Assembly: GCF_003576645.1 (NCBI RefSeq)
Contig: NC_044923.1
Coordinates: 9,322,137-9,386,136 of the forward strand
From: Ipomoea triloba
Taxonomy: Eukaryota > Streptophyta > Magnoliopsida > Solanales > Convolvulaceae
Reading direction: 5' to 3'
DNA: 64,000 bases
Shown: in pieces, positions 46,101 to 57,609 of the stretch
How positions within the stretch are numbered: position 1 is the stretch's first letter
Layout of the letters: each line of letters starts with the position of its first letter
Made by a program: the position numbers and the translations under genes
Notes under the pieces: generated by a model
Databases searched by the model: none
The model's input: the letters and a program-made list of their open reading frames with translations, nothing else
Told to the model about the DNA's origin: nothing

Positions 46101-47172
46101 GCTTTGGCCGTGGGAGTTGTGTTGATTACTTTTTGGAGAAAAAAGAAGCATAAGAAGAATGAAGAATTGTTACGTGTTAAAGAGGTGGAGAGAGTATCGT
46201 ACTATACACTTTTACATGCAACAGATGGATATAATGAGAGGAATGTGATTGGTGCTGGGAGTTTTGGCACAGTGTATAGAGGAATTCTTGAAGATGGAAC
46301 AGTTTTGGCCATAAAGGTGTTTGATGTGCAACTGGAAGGTGCATTCGAAAGCTTTATTGTCGAATGCAAGATAATGTTCGACATTCGCCATCGAAACCTT
46401 GTTAAACTGTTAGGCTATTGCTCCAACCCAAATTTTAAAGCCCTGGTTCTTGAGTACATGCCAAAGGGGAACCTTGATGAGTGGTTGTATACCCAAGACC
46501 GTTTCTTGGACATCCTGCAAAGATTGAACATAATGATTAATGTTGCATATGCACTTGAATATCTTCACCATGGTTATTCAAAACCCGTGGTCCATTGTGA
46601 TCTAAAACCAAGTAATATTCTCCTAGACGAGGACATGGTTGCTCACATTGGTGATTTTGGAATCGCAAAGTTGTTGGGTAGTGATGATAGCATTGCATAC
46701 ACAAAGACCCTTGCTACATTGGGTTACATTGCACCAGGTGATGAAGATTCATTTGTCCTTAGCTTGTTTCTTTTTTCTTTAATTTCCTCGTGCCTAATTT
46801 CATTTTCTTTAAATATTGGCTGCAGAGTATGGATCAGAAGGCATAGTGTCAACAAAATGCGACGTCTACAGTTATGGCATCTTATTGATGGAAACTTTCA
46901 CAAGAACAAAGCCTAGCAATGAGATTTTTTCTGAAAATCTGAGCCTAAAGATTTGGGTCAAAGACTCAATGCCCAACAGAGTAATTGATATAATTGATGT
47001 AAATTTACTTGCCGCAAATGAAGAACTTTCAAGTGGAAAAATCAAGTGTTTATCATGTATCATGGAATTGGCCTTGAGGTGCTGTTTAGAATCTCCAGCA
47101 GAAAGAATCTGCATGAAGGAAGTAGTTGCAGGCTTGCAAAAGATTAAACGTCAACTTGCATGCTCTATTTAG
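43167..47172 (+). CDS. LRR receptor-like kinase, LRR-XII (FLS2/EFR-like) group
   Basis: Exons 43167-43866, 44060-44275, 44737-46737 and 46826-47172, all phase-1 GT..AG joins, give 1087 residues. I start at MATLSYLFLF, which gives a clean signal peptide; an in-frame ATG lies 28 codons upstream. Order: signal (1-24), LRRNT cap with WIGVHCD, over 20 LRRs of 24 residues, transmembrane 748-771, kinase. The kinase has GAGSFGTVYRG (about 811), Lys842 in LAIKVF, HCD (925-927) and DFG (945-947). HCD in place of HRD marks a non-RD kinase, typical of receptors that sense microbial patterns. Relatives are At3g47570-like, FLS2, EFR and XA21. The ligand is unknown. Exon 2 encodes exactly three LRRs, and intron 2 holds a MITE. 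Confidence 0.93.
44325..44682 (+). mobile_element. Foldback MITE in intron 2 of the receptor kinase
   Basis: GCCCAATTAAGTCCTCGACA and GGTCCTCCGTTTATTTTG in the left half recur inverted in the right half (AAATAAACAGAGGACTAAA, GTTGAGGACTTAATTGGGC). A middle pair, TATAGTCAAGGGACC and GGTCCCTTGACTATA, lies at the centre. It ends about 55 bp before the exon 3 acceptor at 44736. Confidence 0.8.
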
Positions 47173-48780
47173 TTACCTTTTAGTTTCATTATTTTTTAGT
47201 TTTTGATCTTCAGAGTGTTTGTGTTTAGTATTGGGAAGTAGCTGTAGAGTTGGCTTAGCTTATGTCACTGTCAACAAATTCTTTAGCTTAGCTTCCAATT
47301 AATAATCCATGCATGTTTTAGATGCTGCATATGTATCTTTCAACCATTTATGTAATGCAAAGTGCAAACATTGTTGGAAATTTATATAATAAATAGTTGA
47401 ATATATTAAATCAGACATGTCTATCGAAGCATAAATAATATTGTGGTATTGTGGAGTTAGAAATATTATTTAAGTTTGGTAGGAATTTTTTATTTTGATT
47501 GATAATAATGCTAGGAAAATTTTCATGAGTTAAGAGAAGTTGGATGATTTCGAGAATTGAAGAAGGGATATCGGATGATGGGTATAAAATACTCTTCCAT
47601 AAGTTGCCCAGATACACTGGTTGTGAGTGTATTTTTACACTGGACTAAGCAGCTACAATATGTATGAGAAAGTGGTTTTTAAGACAAAAATTTTAAACAA
47701 CATAAAAAGTTTGGCATTCTTCTAGTATCTCAAAAGTTCTAATTTGTTTACTTTAACTTGTTACTTGCTAAGGGGAATTAGAAACTTTTAAGATAGTGTG
47801 CATTCACAGGCCTAAAATTTAGGGTTAAAGACCGAAATAGGACGAAAACCACAACCATGGACAAAAATATGACATTTTAAAAATTGGTACAAAAATATGA
47901 AAAACTCATTTCCCAAATGCATTTGTTGTCAGACCGGTCAAACACAAACGCAAATAGAACTTGTGTCGGAGACCAAATTTAAAAAAAAAAATCCTTAGCT
48001 GACTGGTCGCCGGCTTCTCCTTTGTCGGAGAAGGCAGAGTTAGATAGGACTTCATTGTATAAAAAGGGCATTGTACGTTTATTACAAGGGCACGTTCTAT
48101 CACATTACAATCTACTTGTAGTCTTCCTACATCTATCAAGGAAATACTATTGTAATTTTATTATCCTTTATACTTTTACCTCTTTTATATTTTATGCAAG
48201 CATTTTATTATTCTTTATACTTTTTACTCTTTTATATTTTATGCAAGCATTTTATTATCCTTTATACTTTTTACTCTTGTATATTTTATGTGAGCTTATT
48301 GATCTGTATAATTACATATACTCTGGATCAATTTTCTCCATCATTGAGAATGTTTATGTGGGTGAAGAACTATATAATATAATAAGAAAAATTTTATGAT
48401 ATATTATAATATGTTTTGTAAGAAAATTATAAATGATAAAAATCGAAAATAATTGAAAGTTTGTAAGGATATATTTAATTTCGAATTTTAATGACTTTTG
48501 TATACTTTTTAAAATAAAAAATTTGACAAAAGTTTATTAATGTTTTTTGTATAGACTTGTATAGAGTTTTAAAAAAGTTGGAAAGACTCTACGAAAGTCA
48601 ATAAAAATTTATTAAAATCTACTCCGTAACATTTTAAAAATCTTTAAAAATCTACAAAAGTCATAATTAAATAGGCAGCCTTAGGAGTTGAGAAAATAAA
48701 AAGATTAAAGTATAAATAGATACCTATAATATAATAATTTATAAGCGTTTGAGTATTATTAAAATAGAAAAGACACTAGA
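47173..48780. other. Receptor kinase 3' flank and intergenic
   Basis: Holds the presumed 3' UTR. A short tandem repeat of TTTATACTTTTTACTCTT and TATTTTATGCAAGCATTTTA blocks lies at 48160-48290, and a partial copy of the 28072 MITE at about 48470-48690. There is no gene. Confidence 0.5.
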
Positions 48781-48807
48781 TTGTTAATTGTAGAGATTTT
48801 CCAGTCC

Positions 48808-49187
48808 TTATACCGTGGACCATGGTCCACAATGCATTGTGCACTATGGATCATGATTGATACTGCAGTTGTGTTGAAAGGATATTGTAGTTGTATTGAA
48901 AAGATACTGCAATTGTGTTGAAAATGAACTGCAGTTGTGCGGACAAAGGCCATGTCATTCATCTGAAACTGCAGTTGTGTTGAACGGACACTGCAATTGT
49001 GTTGAAAAGATACTGCAGCTGTGTTGAAAAGATACTGCAATTGTGTTGAACAGAACAAATGAACGACCTCTGTTCCGTGCAACTGCAGTTTCCTTTCAAC
49101 ACACCTGCAATATCTTTTCAACACAACTGCAGTATCAGTTATGATCATGGTTCATAATGCATTGTGGACCATGGTCCACGATATAAT
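48808..49187. mobile_element. MITE with palindromic ends and minisatellite core
   Basis: Each end carries the perfect 16-bp palindrome GTGGACCATGGTCCAC (48815-48830 and 49164-49179) followed by AATGCATTGTG in inverted orientation. The interior repeats a roughly 21-bp unit (CTGCAGTTGTGTTGAAAAGA) about ten times, in both orientations toward the right. A related end lies at 55770-55815. It supplies the last 18 or so codons of the phosphatase frame on the minus strand. Confidence 0.75.
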
Positions 49188-50556
49188 TTGCGGAGATTTT
49201 CCGTCCCCACAAATATTCCCAACAGGAATAGAGATGGAAAATTTTTCTTGTAAACGATTTCCTCTCCCTGGTGAAGGTAGGGACAGGGACCGGTGTAAGG
49301 TTTAGGGGACCGGAACAGGGAGTATACTCCATATCCTGCTCTGTCCCGTTGCCATCCATTGTGCGCGATTTCAACTCATCACTGTCCTTGCAAACCCCAT
49401 CAATCCTATTCTTATGAATGAAACCATGGTTATATAAAGGATTTAACGTCAATACCCTTATCCTTGACTCACTATCTATCTCCAACACGTCAGGCAATGA
49501 ATCGATGTACCCTCTTGACATGCCAACATCAATCCTTATAGCCATGTTGTCGCACACGCTATTAATCCCACTCCTCTGAATGGTATGCCCCACGATCATC
49601 CTCTTTGCACCAGGAATTTGTGCAAGAACACGCTTAAGGGTTGAACAATCACAATCCTTTGCTAATTCCTTGGAAAACTTCCTCGACCAAACAATGGAAT
49701 TTAACTTCTTACGGACATTTTTCCTCACGCCACAAATCCAATCTCTTACCTCTTTATTGGCCTTCACTAACCCGAAATCCACATGTTTGGGTAATAGCCC
49801 GCCGTGCACCAAAACTGAATCCCCAACCACTACAACAGTATGGTTTTGCGACAAAAACCTTCTCGCCACCGGTCCATTCGGCCTTAATGCCGCAATGCGT
49901 GCCCTAATTCCTTTACACCACTCTGGTTTAACTCCGGCGAATTTCGAAGGGACCCCATCAAAGGGATCTTTTATGTTCTTCTTATCCTCAATTCCATTAC
50001 CACACCGCTTCTTCAAAACTTGCCCTATTCTATACCAAAATGCCCAATCCTCAAACTCTTTAAGCCCCTCTCTGCTCACGCTTCGAAAGTCGCCGTCTAC
50101 GTTCATGATCTCATGATTACCGTTCAATGTAATCACACACCCACCCGCCTTGCCTGCTTCCCTCCTCAATTTCTCCAGAAAGTAGAGAATCTTCAGCTCC
50201 TCCCCGCCGCGGTCGAGCACATCTCCTACCTGAACAGCCGTTGTGGATCCTCCACACCATCGATCCTGCTCGTCGATTAGCCCGGAGAGGCGGAACGCCT
50301 GTTTCGTCTTATTGAGATCGCCGTGGAGGTCGCCTACGGCGATGAGACGTCCCGGTGCCGAGAATACGGTCCGCAAACGTGGTAATCCATTGGAATCAAG
50401 TTTGGAGTTAGCATGACGATCAGGTTTAGGGTTTAGTGGTCGCTCCGATTGCGGCGGACGAGGCGGCAGGAAGAGTCCGCTGCTGATGGAGAAATCGACG
50501 AAGGTGTCGACAAAAGACGAGAGTAAATTGGGGAGATTTTGGTGAGAAGATGCCAT
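49135..50556 (-). CDS. SLP2-type (Shewanella-like) protein phosphatase, paralogue with TE-derived C-terminus
   Basis: An intronless 473-codon frame on the minus strand. It has the metallophosphoesterase motifs: GDLHGD (75-80), GDVLDRGGEELK, LNGNHE, VHGG and VGHTIQ, so the metal-binding core is complete. The start MASSHQNLPN aligns with the SLP2 opening SFVDTFVDFS. It matches the second copy at 60361-61608 until about residue 375 (LTLNPLYNHG). From about residue 400 the frame is transposon sequence: first a GATGGCAACGGGAC-type repeat, then the palindromic MITE, which supplies the stop. SLP2 proteins are about 390-415 residues and end near a QVxVxA motif, which is missing here. Plant SLP2 enzymes are cytosolic or mitochondrial Ser/Thr or Tyr phosphatases. 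It may be active or a decaying duplicate. Confidence 0.88.
   Translation of the reverse strand: MASSHQNLPNLLSSFVDTFVDFSISSGLFLPPRPPQSERPLNPKPDRHANSKLDSNGLPRLRTVFSAPGRLIAVGDLHGDLNKTKQAFRLSGLIDEQDRWCGGSTTAVQVGDVLDRGGEELKILYFLEKLRREAGKAGGCVITLNGNHEIMNVDGDFRSVSREGLKEFEDWAFWYRIGQVLKKRCGNGIEDKKNIKDPFDGVPSKFAGVKPEWCKGIRARIAALRPNGPVARRFLSQNHTVVVVGDSVLVHGGLLPKHVDFGLVKANKEVRDWICGVRKNVRKKLNSIVWSRKFSKELAKDCDCSTLKRVLAQIPGAKRMIVGHTIQRSGINSVCDNMAIRIDVGMSRGYIDSLPDVLEIDSESRIRVLTLNPLYNHGFIHKNRIDGVCKDSDELKSRTMDGNGTEQDMEYTPCSGPLNLTPVPVPTFTRERKSFTRKIFHLYSCWEYLWGRKISANYIVDHGPQCIMNHDHN
49190..49357 (-). mobile_element. hAT-like repeat fused to the SLP2 frame
   Basis: Read on the minus strand it begins GATGGCAACGGGACAGAGC and continues with GTATACTCC, GGTCCCTGTCCC and GGGACGGAAAATCTCCGC. 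This is the pattern of widespread plant repeats with GGCAACGGG starts. A related GAGATTTTCCAGTCC piece remains at 48793-48807, on the other side of the palindromic MITE, so the MITE probably inserted into it. Confidence 0.55.
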
Positions 50557-50727
50557 ATATTTTCTACAAGCTAAGTGTATATATTAACTTTTAACCGAGC
50601 TTTTGGTTGGAAAGAAATAATTAAAAAGGGAAAAGAACTGTAATTGGGTGGAAAAAAATTAAGAAGGAATTCAAATTATTATATTTAGTGGGAAAGAATG
50701 TAATTATAGGGGAATGAGAAAGGAATG

Positions 50728-50845
50728 AGTGGGTTCGAGCCTCCGTGGAGGCATCTGTTGACTCTTTGTGCTTCAGTAGGTTGAGAAAGTAACTATGAAC
50801 AGATACTACATTATAACCGAGTCAGTAGAACTCAAAAAAAAAAAA
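50728..50845 (+). mobile_element. SINE, 5'-truncated
   Basis: Same family as 903-1084: GTGGGTTCGAGCCTCCGTGG (B box), then TGTTGACTCTTTGTGCTTCA and GTTGAGAAAGTAACTATGAA, ending in poly-A. Confidence 0.8.
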
Positions 50846-50856
50846 GATTAAATTTA

Positions 50857-51398
50857 TGTTTGACAAATCTAAACCTAGCTGAAAAGTAGCTGAAAATTGA
50901 AAATCTATAAGCTCGAAGCTGAAATCTGAAAAATTGTTAAACTAGTTGTTATGCTTAAAATTGTTTAGTAAAATTAACTTTTTGATAAGTCGATAAATGT
51001 AAATAAGAATAAAAATGACATATTCATACCATTTAAATAGTTTTAAATTTAAATATGTTTGTTTATATATTAAAATACAAAATAATGAAATCAATATATT
51101 TTAATAAAATATAAAGTAAGGACATATATTTGAAAATATATAAAATAAAACAAAATGTTTATAGTTCATAAAATTAGTTTATACAAAAATTAATGATTAA
51201 ACACAAATGTCAAATTGAAATTACAACCAAATATATTGAAGAGAAAAGGTCAAAGCTAAAAGCTTAAAATAATAAGGATAAAGATGGAAAAAAGTTAAAA
51301 AGCTACTAGCTTATTTTTTAAAAGCTATCTAAAATAATTTTTCAAAATAATAAGCTCTTATTTTAAGCTACTAGCATATTTTGAAGATATTACTAAGG
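50857..51398. repeat. AGCTGAAAAGTAGCTGAAAA-type element, copy 1
   Basis: Shares most of its length with 53427-54080 in the same orientation: AGCTGAAAAGTAGCTGAAAA, TTTTGATAAGTCGATAAATG, TTTAAATAGTTTTAAATTTA and CAAATGTCAAATTGAAATTA. It ends with AGCTTATTTT-rich sequence. It is probably a non-autonomous DNA element; a small relative lies at 24000-24140. Confidence 0.6.
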
Positions 51399-51403
51399 CT
51401 ATG

Positions 51404-53421
51404 TGTAACACCCCAGTTTTCACATCTTGGATTTATTACGAAATCCTAATAATACAATACATTACGGAAGCGTCTAACCAGCAGAAAACTGGGTGCTACC
51501 GCCACACCTAGAGTGAATTCTATCACCTCTTTGACAAACTCCACTCTAAGTGCACAGGCTAAACTTACAACATTAACAACAATCCTTGTCTATATCAAAG
51601 AGTAGACCCCAACCTGCACTTCCATCCTATTTAGAGCTCATCGGCTACAGGGCTCCACACTAATCTGCAACTGATAAGAACACATTGAAGTGTAGTTAGC
51701 GCGACGGCTAAGTAAGGAAATCCATTTGTCACTTAAAAGTAGACAAAGGTTTGAAAACATTTAGTGAAACAACATCCACTCGTCTCGTAAGACAAAATCA
51801 TTTCTTTCTCAAAGACGTTACAAAATAATTCTTTTCTCGTCTTTAAAACTTCCTTAGTTTCATATAGTAAGAGTGAGGCCTACAACCTCGGGCCATGGCA
51901 CTCCAGCCCTCCCGTAGGTTCCTCCCTTATCCCAACCCCGGGCCGTGGCACTCAAGCCTTCCCGTGGGCACCTCTCCTTATCCCAACATGACGACATAAC
52001 GGCGAATAGACTTCGCTCTAACAATATAATATAACGACCACTGGGCAAAGGGCACTTAAAGCCACCCGTGGGTCAATCAAGGTCCTCCTCAACTTACTTT
52101 AGAAACTACGGTTTTGAAAACATGATTCTTCCTTCAATTTTTCTTACTCAAATCATTTCTTTTGGACATATTTCACCAATGAGTCCAATATTTGAAATCG
52201 GCTACCTCTTTAGCCCCTGAAGGATTTTCAAACATCATTTTCTCAAACAATAAGGTTTTGACAACCTTTATATCAAAATAGCATACGTTTTTCAACGTAA
52301 GTTTTCATAAACATTTTTGGATACACTTCATATGTCCATCTCACACTTTAAAACAACCAGCATCCTCAACTATCGTCCCCACCATTAACTAATAATAGAT
52401 AGCTGTCCTTGTCATTTNACATAAATACAACATATACAAGCATACCCAAGCTATGAACATGTATACAAAAAATATCCCCAAAGCTCCAAAAACACCATAT
52501 TTCAACCAAAAATCAATTATCCAAATTCAAGTGACTAATTCCAACTTAAGGGAATTCCTTACCTCGATGGAAGATTTTAAAACCAAAGAAGTGCTAGATC
52601 TTTCCTTGGATTCAAAGTCCCCTACAACATCACCACAATAACAATATTTTTCATGCACTAAACATCAACACATGAATTCTAGAGATGATTTAATCCAACA
52701 AGGTTCAAGATCTTACCTACACTTGTACACTTGGGTTGGAAAAGCTTGGGAGCTCTTAGATCACAAAGGAGGACTAAATCTATTTTTTTTTTCTTCTTCC
52801 TAAGGGTGTAGCCGAAATGAGAGAGGGAGAGAGATGATCTTGGTGTGATTTTGTTCTTGATCTACAAGCAACAAGTGCAATTGCACCATACCTCTTATGA
52901 CATAGCATTTAATGATCCAATCTTAGGCTAAGATTTGGTTGCCACTTGTCATCACCCTATGGAGTCTCTAGGAAGATCACAACTTAATTGGCCAGTTTAT
53001 GCTTAAATCAGATGAATGTTCGGAGGATTATAACTTAATTCGGGAAAATTCTAATACCAAAATTATCGTAAAAATATTCCCGTCGTAACTCACCAATTTT
53101 GGAAATTTTCCGGTATTCCGCTAAATATAGGTACAGAGTCCGTAACAACTTATCCCTTACAGTCCATTTGAAATTTTTCTTGAACTAACTAGAAATTCAG
53201 GCTTAATCGTATAATACTTAAAAATCCAAATTCTAGAAAATTCGAACTGAATCTATATCCTTAAAATTTTCTCGGTTCGTGACCGGTGCGTAGTTCGCAG
53301 CCTATCGATAACTAATCCTAAAAAAAATTATTTCGAGCATCAAACCGTCTTCTCTTAAATGTCATAACTTAAAGACCTATTTTCCGAACCTCAAACTTAT
53401 CGGAAAATACGAGGGGTTACA
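51404..53421. mobile_element. Apparent solo LTR, 2018 bp, with 5-bp target duplication
   Basis: Begins TGTAACACCCC and ends GGGGTTACA, with CTATG on both sides (51399-51403 and 53422-53426). TG..CA ends and a 5-bp duplication mark an LTR retrotransposon, and no coding region is present. The N at 52418 is a caution: it may be a contig join, so internal sequence could be missing. It sits at the left edge of the second AGCTGAAAAG element. Confidence 0.75.
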
Positions 53422-53426
53422 CTATG

Positions 53427-54080
53427 TTTGGCAAACCTAGCTGAAAAGGTAGCTAAAGCTGAAAAGTAGCTGAAAACTGAAAAACTATAAGTTCGAAGTT
53501 GAAATCTAAAGAACTGTTAAGCTAGCTGTTATGATTAAAAGTGTTTGGTAAAATTAGCTTTTTGATAAACTAATAAATGTAAAAAGACTAAAAAAAGACA
53601 TCTTTATACAATTTAAATAGTTTTAAATTTAAATAGGTTTGTTTATATATTAAAATATAAAATAGTGAAATCAATATATTTTAATAAAATATAAAGTAAT
53701 AACATATATTTGAAAACATATAAAGTAAAACAAAATGTTTATAATTCATAAGATTAGTTCATACAAAAATCAATGTTTAAACACAAATGTCAAATTGAAA
53801 TTACAACCAAACATATTGAAGAGAAAAAGTCAAAAAGGTTTAGCCAAAAAAGTTTTAATTGAGAAAGGTAAATGATGTCATTTCTTTAAAATAATAAGGT
53901 TAAAAATGGCAAAATAGTTAGGAAGCTACTAGCTTATTTTGAAATGCTATCTTAGGTAGCGTTCAAAAATAATATCTTATTTTAAGCTACTAGCTTATTT
54001 TAGGAACATTACCAAACAGAGCTTATAGCTTATTAGTAGCTTAAAATAAGTTATAAGTTCATAAATAAGCTCTGCCAAAC
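53427..54080. repeat. AGCTGAAAAGTAGCTGAAAA-type element, copy 2
   Basis: Starts TTTGGCAAACCTAGCTGAAA and ends near CTCTGCCAAACAGAGCC, giving inverted GGCTCTGTTTGGCA-like ends. It is the more complete copy of 50857-51398. Confidence 0.6.
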
Positions 54081-54164
54081 AGAGCCTAAACAGAGCTTAT
54101 AGTTTATACGTAGCTTAAATCTCTGCCAAACAGAGCCTAAAATGCTCTTGTATAAAAACAAAAT

Positions 54165-54515
54165 TCTCAATTTTAACTTTCCGCCCAAAACACTCTATAC
54201 TATTAAGGTTTGGGTAATATTGTAAAATATGGTAATACAATTCCTATTCGTACTACAATTGTACATTAAAATATGGTAATACGATTCCTAATAAAATATA
54301 TATTCTTCCCTACGTTCCTATTCGTAATACAATTCTAGATTAAAATTACTAATCGTAATAATACAGTACATGTATTTTCTTGCAATATATGCAATCTATA
54401 TCTATACTATTAATAAAAAAAAAAATCGTCAATTTTAACTTCCCGCCCAAAACACTCATATACTATTAAAGTTTGAGTAATGTTATAAAATATGATAATA
54501 CAATTCCTACTACGA
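54165..54515. repeat. Direct repeat pair
   Basis: CAATTTTAACTTTCCGCCCA and following bases at 54169 recur at about 54430 (CAATTTTAACTTCCCGCCCA), each followed by AAACACTC and a shared stretch ending ATACAATTCCTA. The copies are about 260 bp apart. Confidence 0.7.
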
Positions 54516-55740
54516 GTCAAGTCTTTTCAAGTTCACCCCCTGCGCGCGAGAGAGAGCCTCTATAATATACAATTCAATAAGCCTTAGAAAGAGTCTTGTA
54601 TAAATAGTGATGCGAACCCACTTCCCAAACCAATGTGGGACAAAAGCTACTTGAAAGCTTTTTCTCTCTATTTTTCTAACTCAAATGGGTCAACTTTGAG
54701 AACCAATTTCTCATTCACACATTATCCATTTTGAGCGTACAATATATCAATCTTTTCGTCTAACTATGAAGAACCCGAATCCACTTTGACCCGACCTGAA
54801 TCGAAAGTGGACCCCACATATATTTGTACCACAATATAGCCACTAAAAAATGCCATATTATGCTATTTTTTCCAACAGTTATTTGTCCAGAGAATATCAA
54901 CGCTCTACGGTCAATCAACAATCACTCAACTGATTATCCGATTACTCTTAGGTGAATTTTTCTCTAATATAGTTATATTTACTGAATATCAAAATATAAG
55001 TGTATCTCAAGATCTTGCAACAGCTAAGCGACAAGTAATTAAATGAATGATATATAATTAATGCAATACAAATTATCTACATATTGCATTTATACACTTA
55101 TTTTAGAACACTGAATTTTTGTGATATTTGTTGCATGCAAGGAAGACTCATACTATAGTTTATTTGTCTATTCTTATATGTTATAAATCATAACATCATA
55201 AGAAATGAATACTTTGATGAAATATGAAGCATGAGTAGTTTGCCAATCAACGGTTATGGACATCGCATTTCAACAGTTTGGATGTGCATCATTCTAAAAA
55301 GTCATACACTCCATTTGGTAATCTGGAGTGAAGTTTGGATTAACAGTTTAGATATATGATTCATACATTCTGATATATATATTTTTGTTTATTGCATGAT
55401 GCCAGTATGATGGTTTGAATTTTAAGAGCATAGAAACAAGCTCGAAACATGCTTATATGCTTGAATGGTCTTACCTCAAAGTTAATACCCACTATCACAC
55501 AATGCTTTATATTGTATGTTAGACTCAAGGTTACTAACTTCTCACAATAGTCAGAGACTTGTTTTATATGTATGAAATATTGACAAAAACAATTAGGCTT
55601 TAGATGTGAGTTTTACTTATAATATACATAGGAATCTGAAACATTTTGACAAAATTTCACAATACAAAACACATAAATTCAAAACATAAGACACAACTAC
55701 TAATTTGTTTCTGGTATAGACTTTCAGAACACAAGACACA
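54516..55740. other. Intergenic, possible LTR remnant
   Basis: 54590-54720 has TATAAATAG (54599) followed by CCAATGTGGGACAAAAGC and a pyrimidine-rich stretch, which looks like part of an LTR, but no borders or coding region can be found. 55640-55780 is rich in CACAA- and AACATAAGACACAA-type units. Confidence 0.35.
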
Positions 55741-56700
55741 AAAACTCACAACATAAAGCACATACACATGTACCAGGGTCCAATCCACAGTGCATTGTGA
55801 ACTTGGTCCATGGTATAAAAATTGCTAGAGATGTTTACTACATTAATTTTTGTTTTTGGGGAGTAAAGGAATCATATATTCTACAGTTGGTAGAGATACA
55901 AGTGTTCAACAAGAAGTTAAAATTCCAACTAAGAGACTTGAAAGAACTAGGTAGATTTGTGAAGCGTTGGAGTCTCTTGATCTTAATTGATTGGGGTTGG
56001 AGCATTGTAAAATGCTTGAACTTGTAACTCTGAATATATCTTTTGTATCTATTCTCTTCAATATTCAATCTATTTATAACTGAGTCTTCGAACTTGTCCG
56101 TTGGAAGAAAACAGATTTGAACTTCATCCACTTGCCATTAAATATTTGCTCAGACTTTACATGTGTAGATTGCGTCCAATAGTTACTTACAACTTGTCAT
56201 AAAAATATGGTTTCTTTAGTCTTTTAATAACCTTTCCTAAAAAGGAATATATCCTTCTTGGATATTGTGCAATTTTCCAAAAACAGTAAGGAATAAGCAG
56301 AAAATGTTGGTCGAAAAGCTCTCCTGCTTATCGTGCTTGAAAATAAGCTTTACTGCTTATTGAGTAACTCTTGTTAGTTCTTGAAAATTCTTACTATGCG
56401 GTAGAAATCTTGTTGCTAAAAACTCATTTTGCTAAGATTTCTACTAAAAGTGTAAATTCTTAATGCTTTCAACTTTCTATATTGTAAATAGCGCGTTGAT
56501 TTTGAAAATTATGAGTGAATTTCCAAAAATGTCCTTAATAAATGACCTTTGATAATTTTATGGTTAAGGATAGTTTGACCTTTAGTCATTTATTAAAAAT
56601 AATTGAAAATAAATTATCTGTTTAAAATAATATTTTAGGGTATAAGTACTAGACGCCATTTTTTCTAGGTTACAGTACTAGACAACATTTTGTATTTTGA
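55741..56700. other. Intergenic with MITE end
   Basis: 55770-55815 (CCACAGTGCATTGTGAAC, then TTGGTCCATGGTAT) is related to the end of the 48808-49187 MITE. A 76-codon plus frame at 55797 has no motif. Confidence 0.4.
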
Positions 56701-56704
56701 CTTT

Positions 56705-56868
56705 CCAGCTTTAAGCATTGGCATCTGGTTGCGCCTCCCACATGGGAGGGGGTGAGTTCGAGCCTCAGTGGAGCTAATATTGGCTCTTTGTACTTCATTT
56801 GGTTGAGAAAGTAGCTATGAACAAATACTACATTGTAACAGAGCCAATAGTACTAAAAAAAAAAGGAG
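56705..56868 (+). mobile_element. SINE copy
   Basis: Head TGGCATCTGGTTGCGCCTCC, B-box-like GAGTTCGAGCCTCAGTGG, body GTTGAGAAAGTAGCTATGAA, poly-A end. Same family as 903-1084. Confidence 0.8.
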
Positions 56869-57299
56869 TTTGAGAAAATTCTTGCTATAACGCTAAACTT
56901 GAGTTGTTGTAAAACTTTGCTATGTTGACCTATCATCTCATGATATTTGACTTCAAATCTCATGTTGTTTTCAAAAACTCGTGTTGTGTCCTTATAAAAC
57001 TTATATATGCTACTTTAAAAATTTATGTTGTGCAATACTCATATTGTCTATAAAACTCATATGATTTAAAACTTGTTTTGTTTTTGAAAAATTCATGCTA
57101 TTTAGAAAGTAGAGATAACTCTGACGGTAATAATGTGTTACCGGTATGTATTTGAGTATTATTGAGTATTTGAATAGCGTTGAGTACAGTGTTTCAGTAC
57201 AATGCTCAATGTACAAGTGAGTTCAGTATGTATTGTCTAAGTTCAAGTGTCGTCCCTACAAGTGTTTTTTGTGAGCCTTTTATTTTGTTCAGCTCAGTA

Positions 57300-57485
57300 A
57301 TGGAGCATTAAGGCTGCTGAACGTTGGTCATCAATGCTGAGGAGCTGAACGTCTGAGGAGCTGAACGTTGGTCATCAATGCTAAGGGTCAATGCTGAGGA
57401 GCTGAACGTCTGAGGAGCTGAACGTTGGTCATCAATGCTGAGGAGTTTGACCGTTGCGCATTGATGCTGAGGAGTGAGGTGTTGA
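57300..57485 (+). repeat. Minisatellite, GAGGAGCTGAACGT-type unit
   Basis: GCTGAGGAGCTGAACG and TTGGTCATCAATGCTGAGG alternate for about 180 bp, with compound units of roughly 65 bp. Confidence 0.85.
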
Positions 57486-57609
57486 ACGGTTGGTTGAACG
57501 TCCGTTGCCTTGCCTCTGGGTCCTGCCAGTGGTTCCGGGTCGGGTGCTGCTAGCCTGATTACTCTGTCAAACTCATTTTGATCATTTCCATTTCATGTTT
57601 AAGTGTGGC

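Noticed and set aside
48022..48399. 125-codon plus frame rich in Phe, Leu and Tyr
   Set aside because: It arises from short TTTATACTTTTTACTC-type tandem repeats and has no homology I can see.
49580..50280. Plus-strand frames of up to 178 codons
   Set aside because: They are antisense shadows of the SLP2 paralogue; the minus frame carries all the phosphatase motifs.
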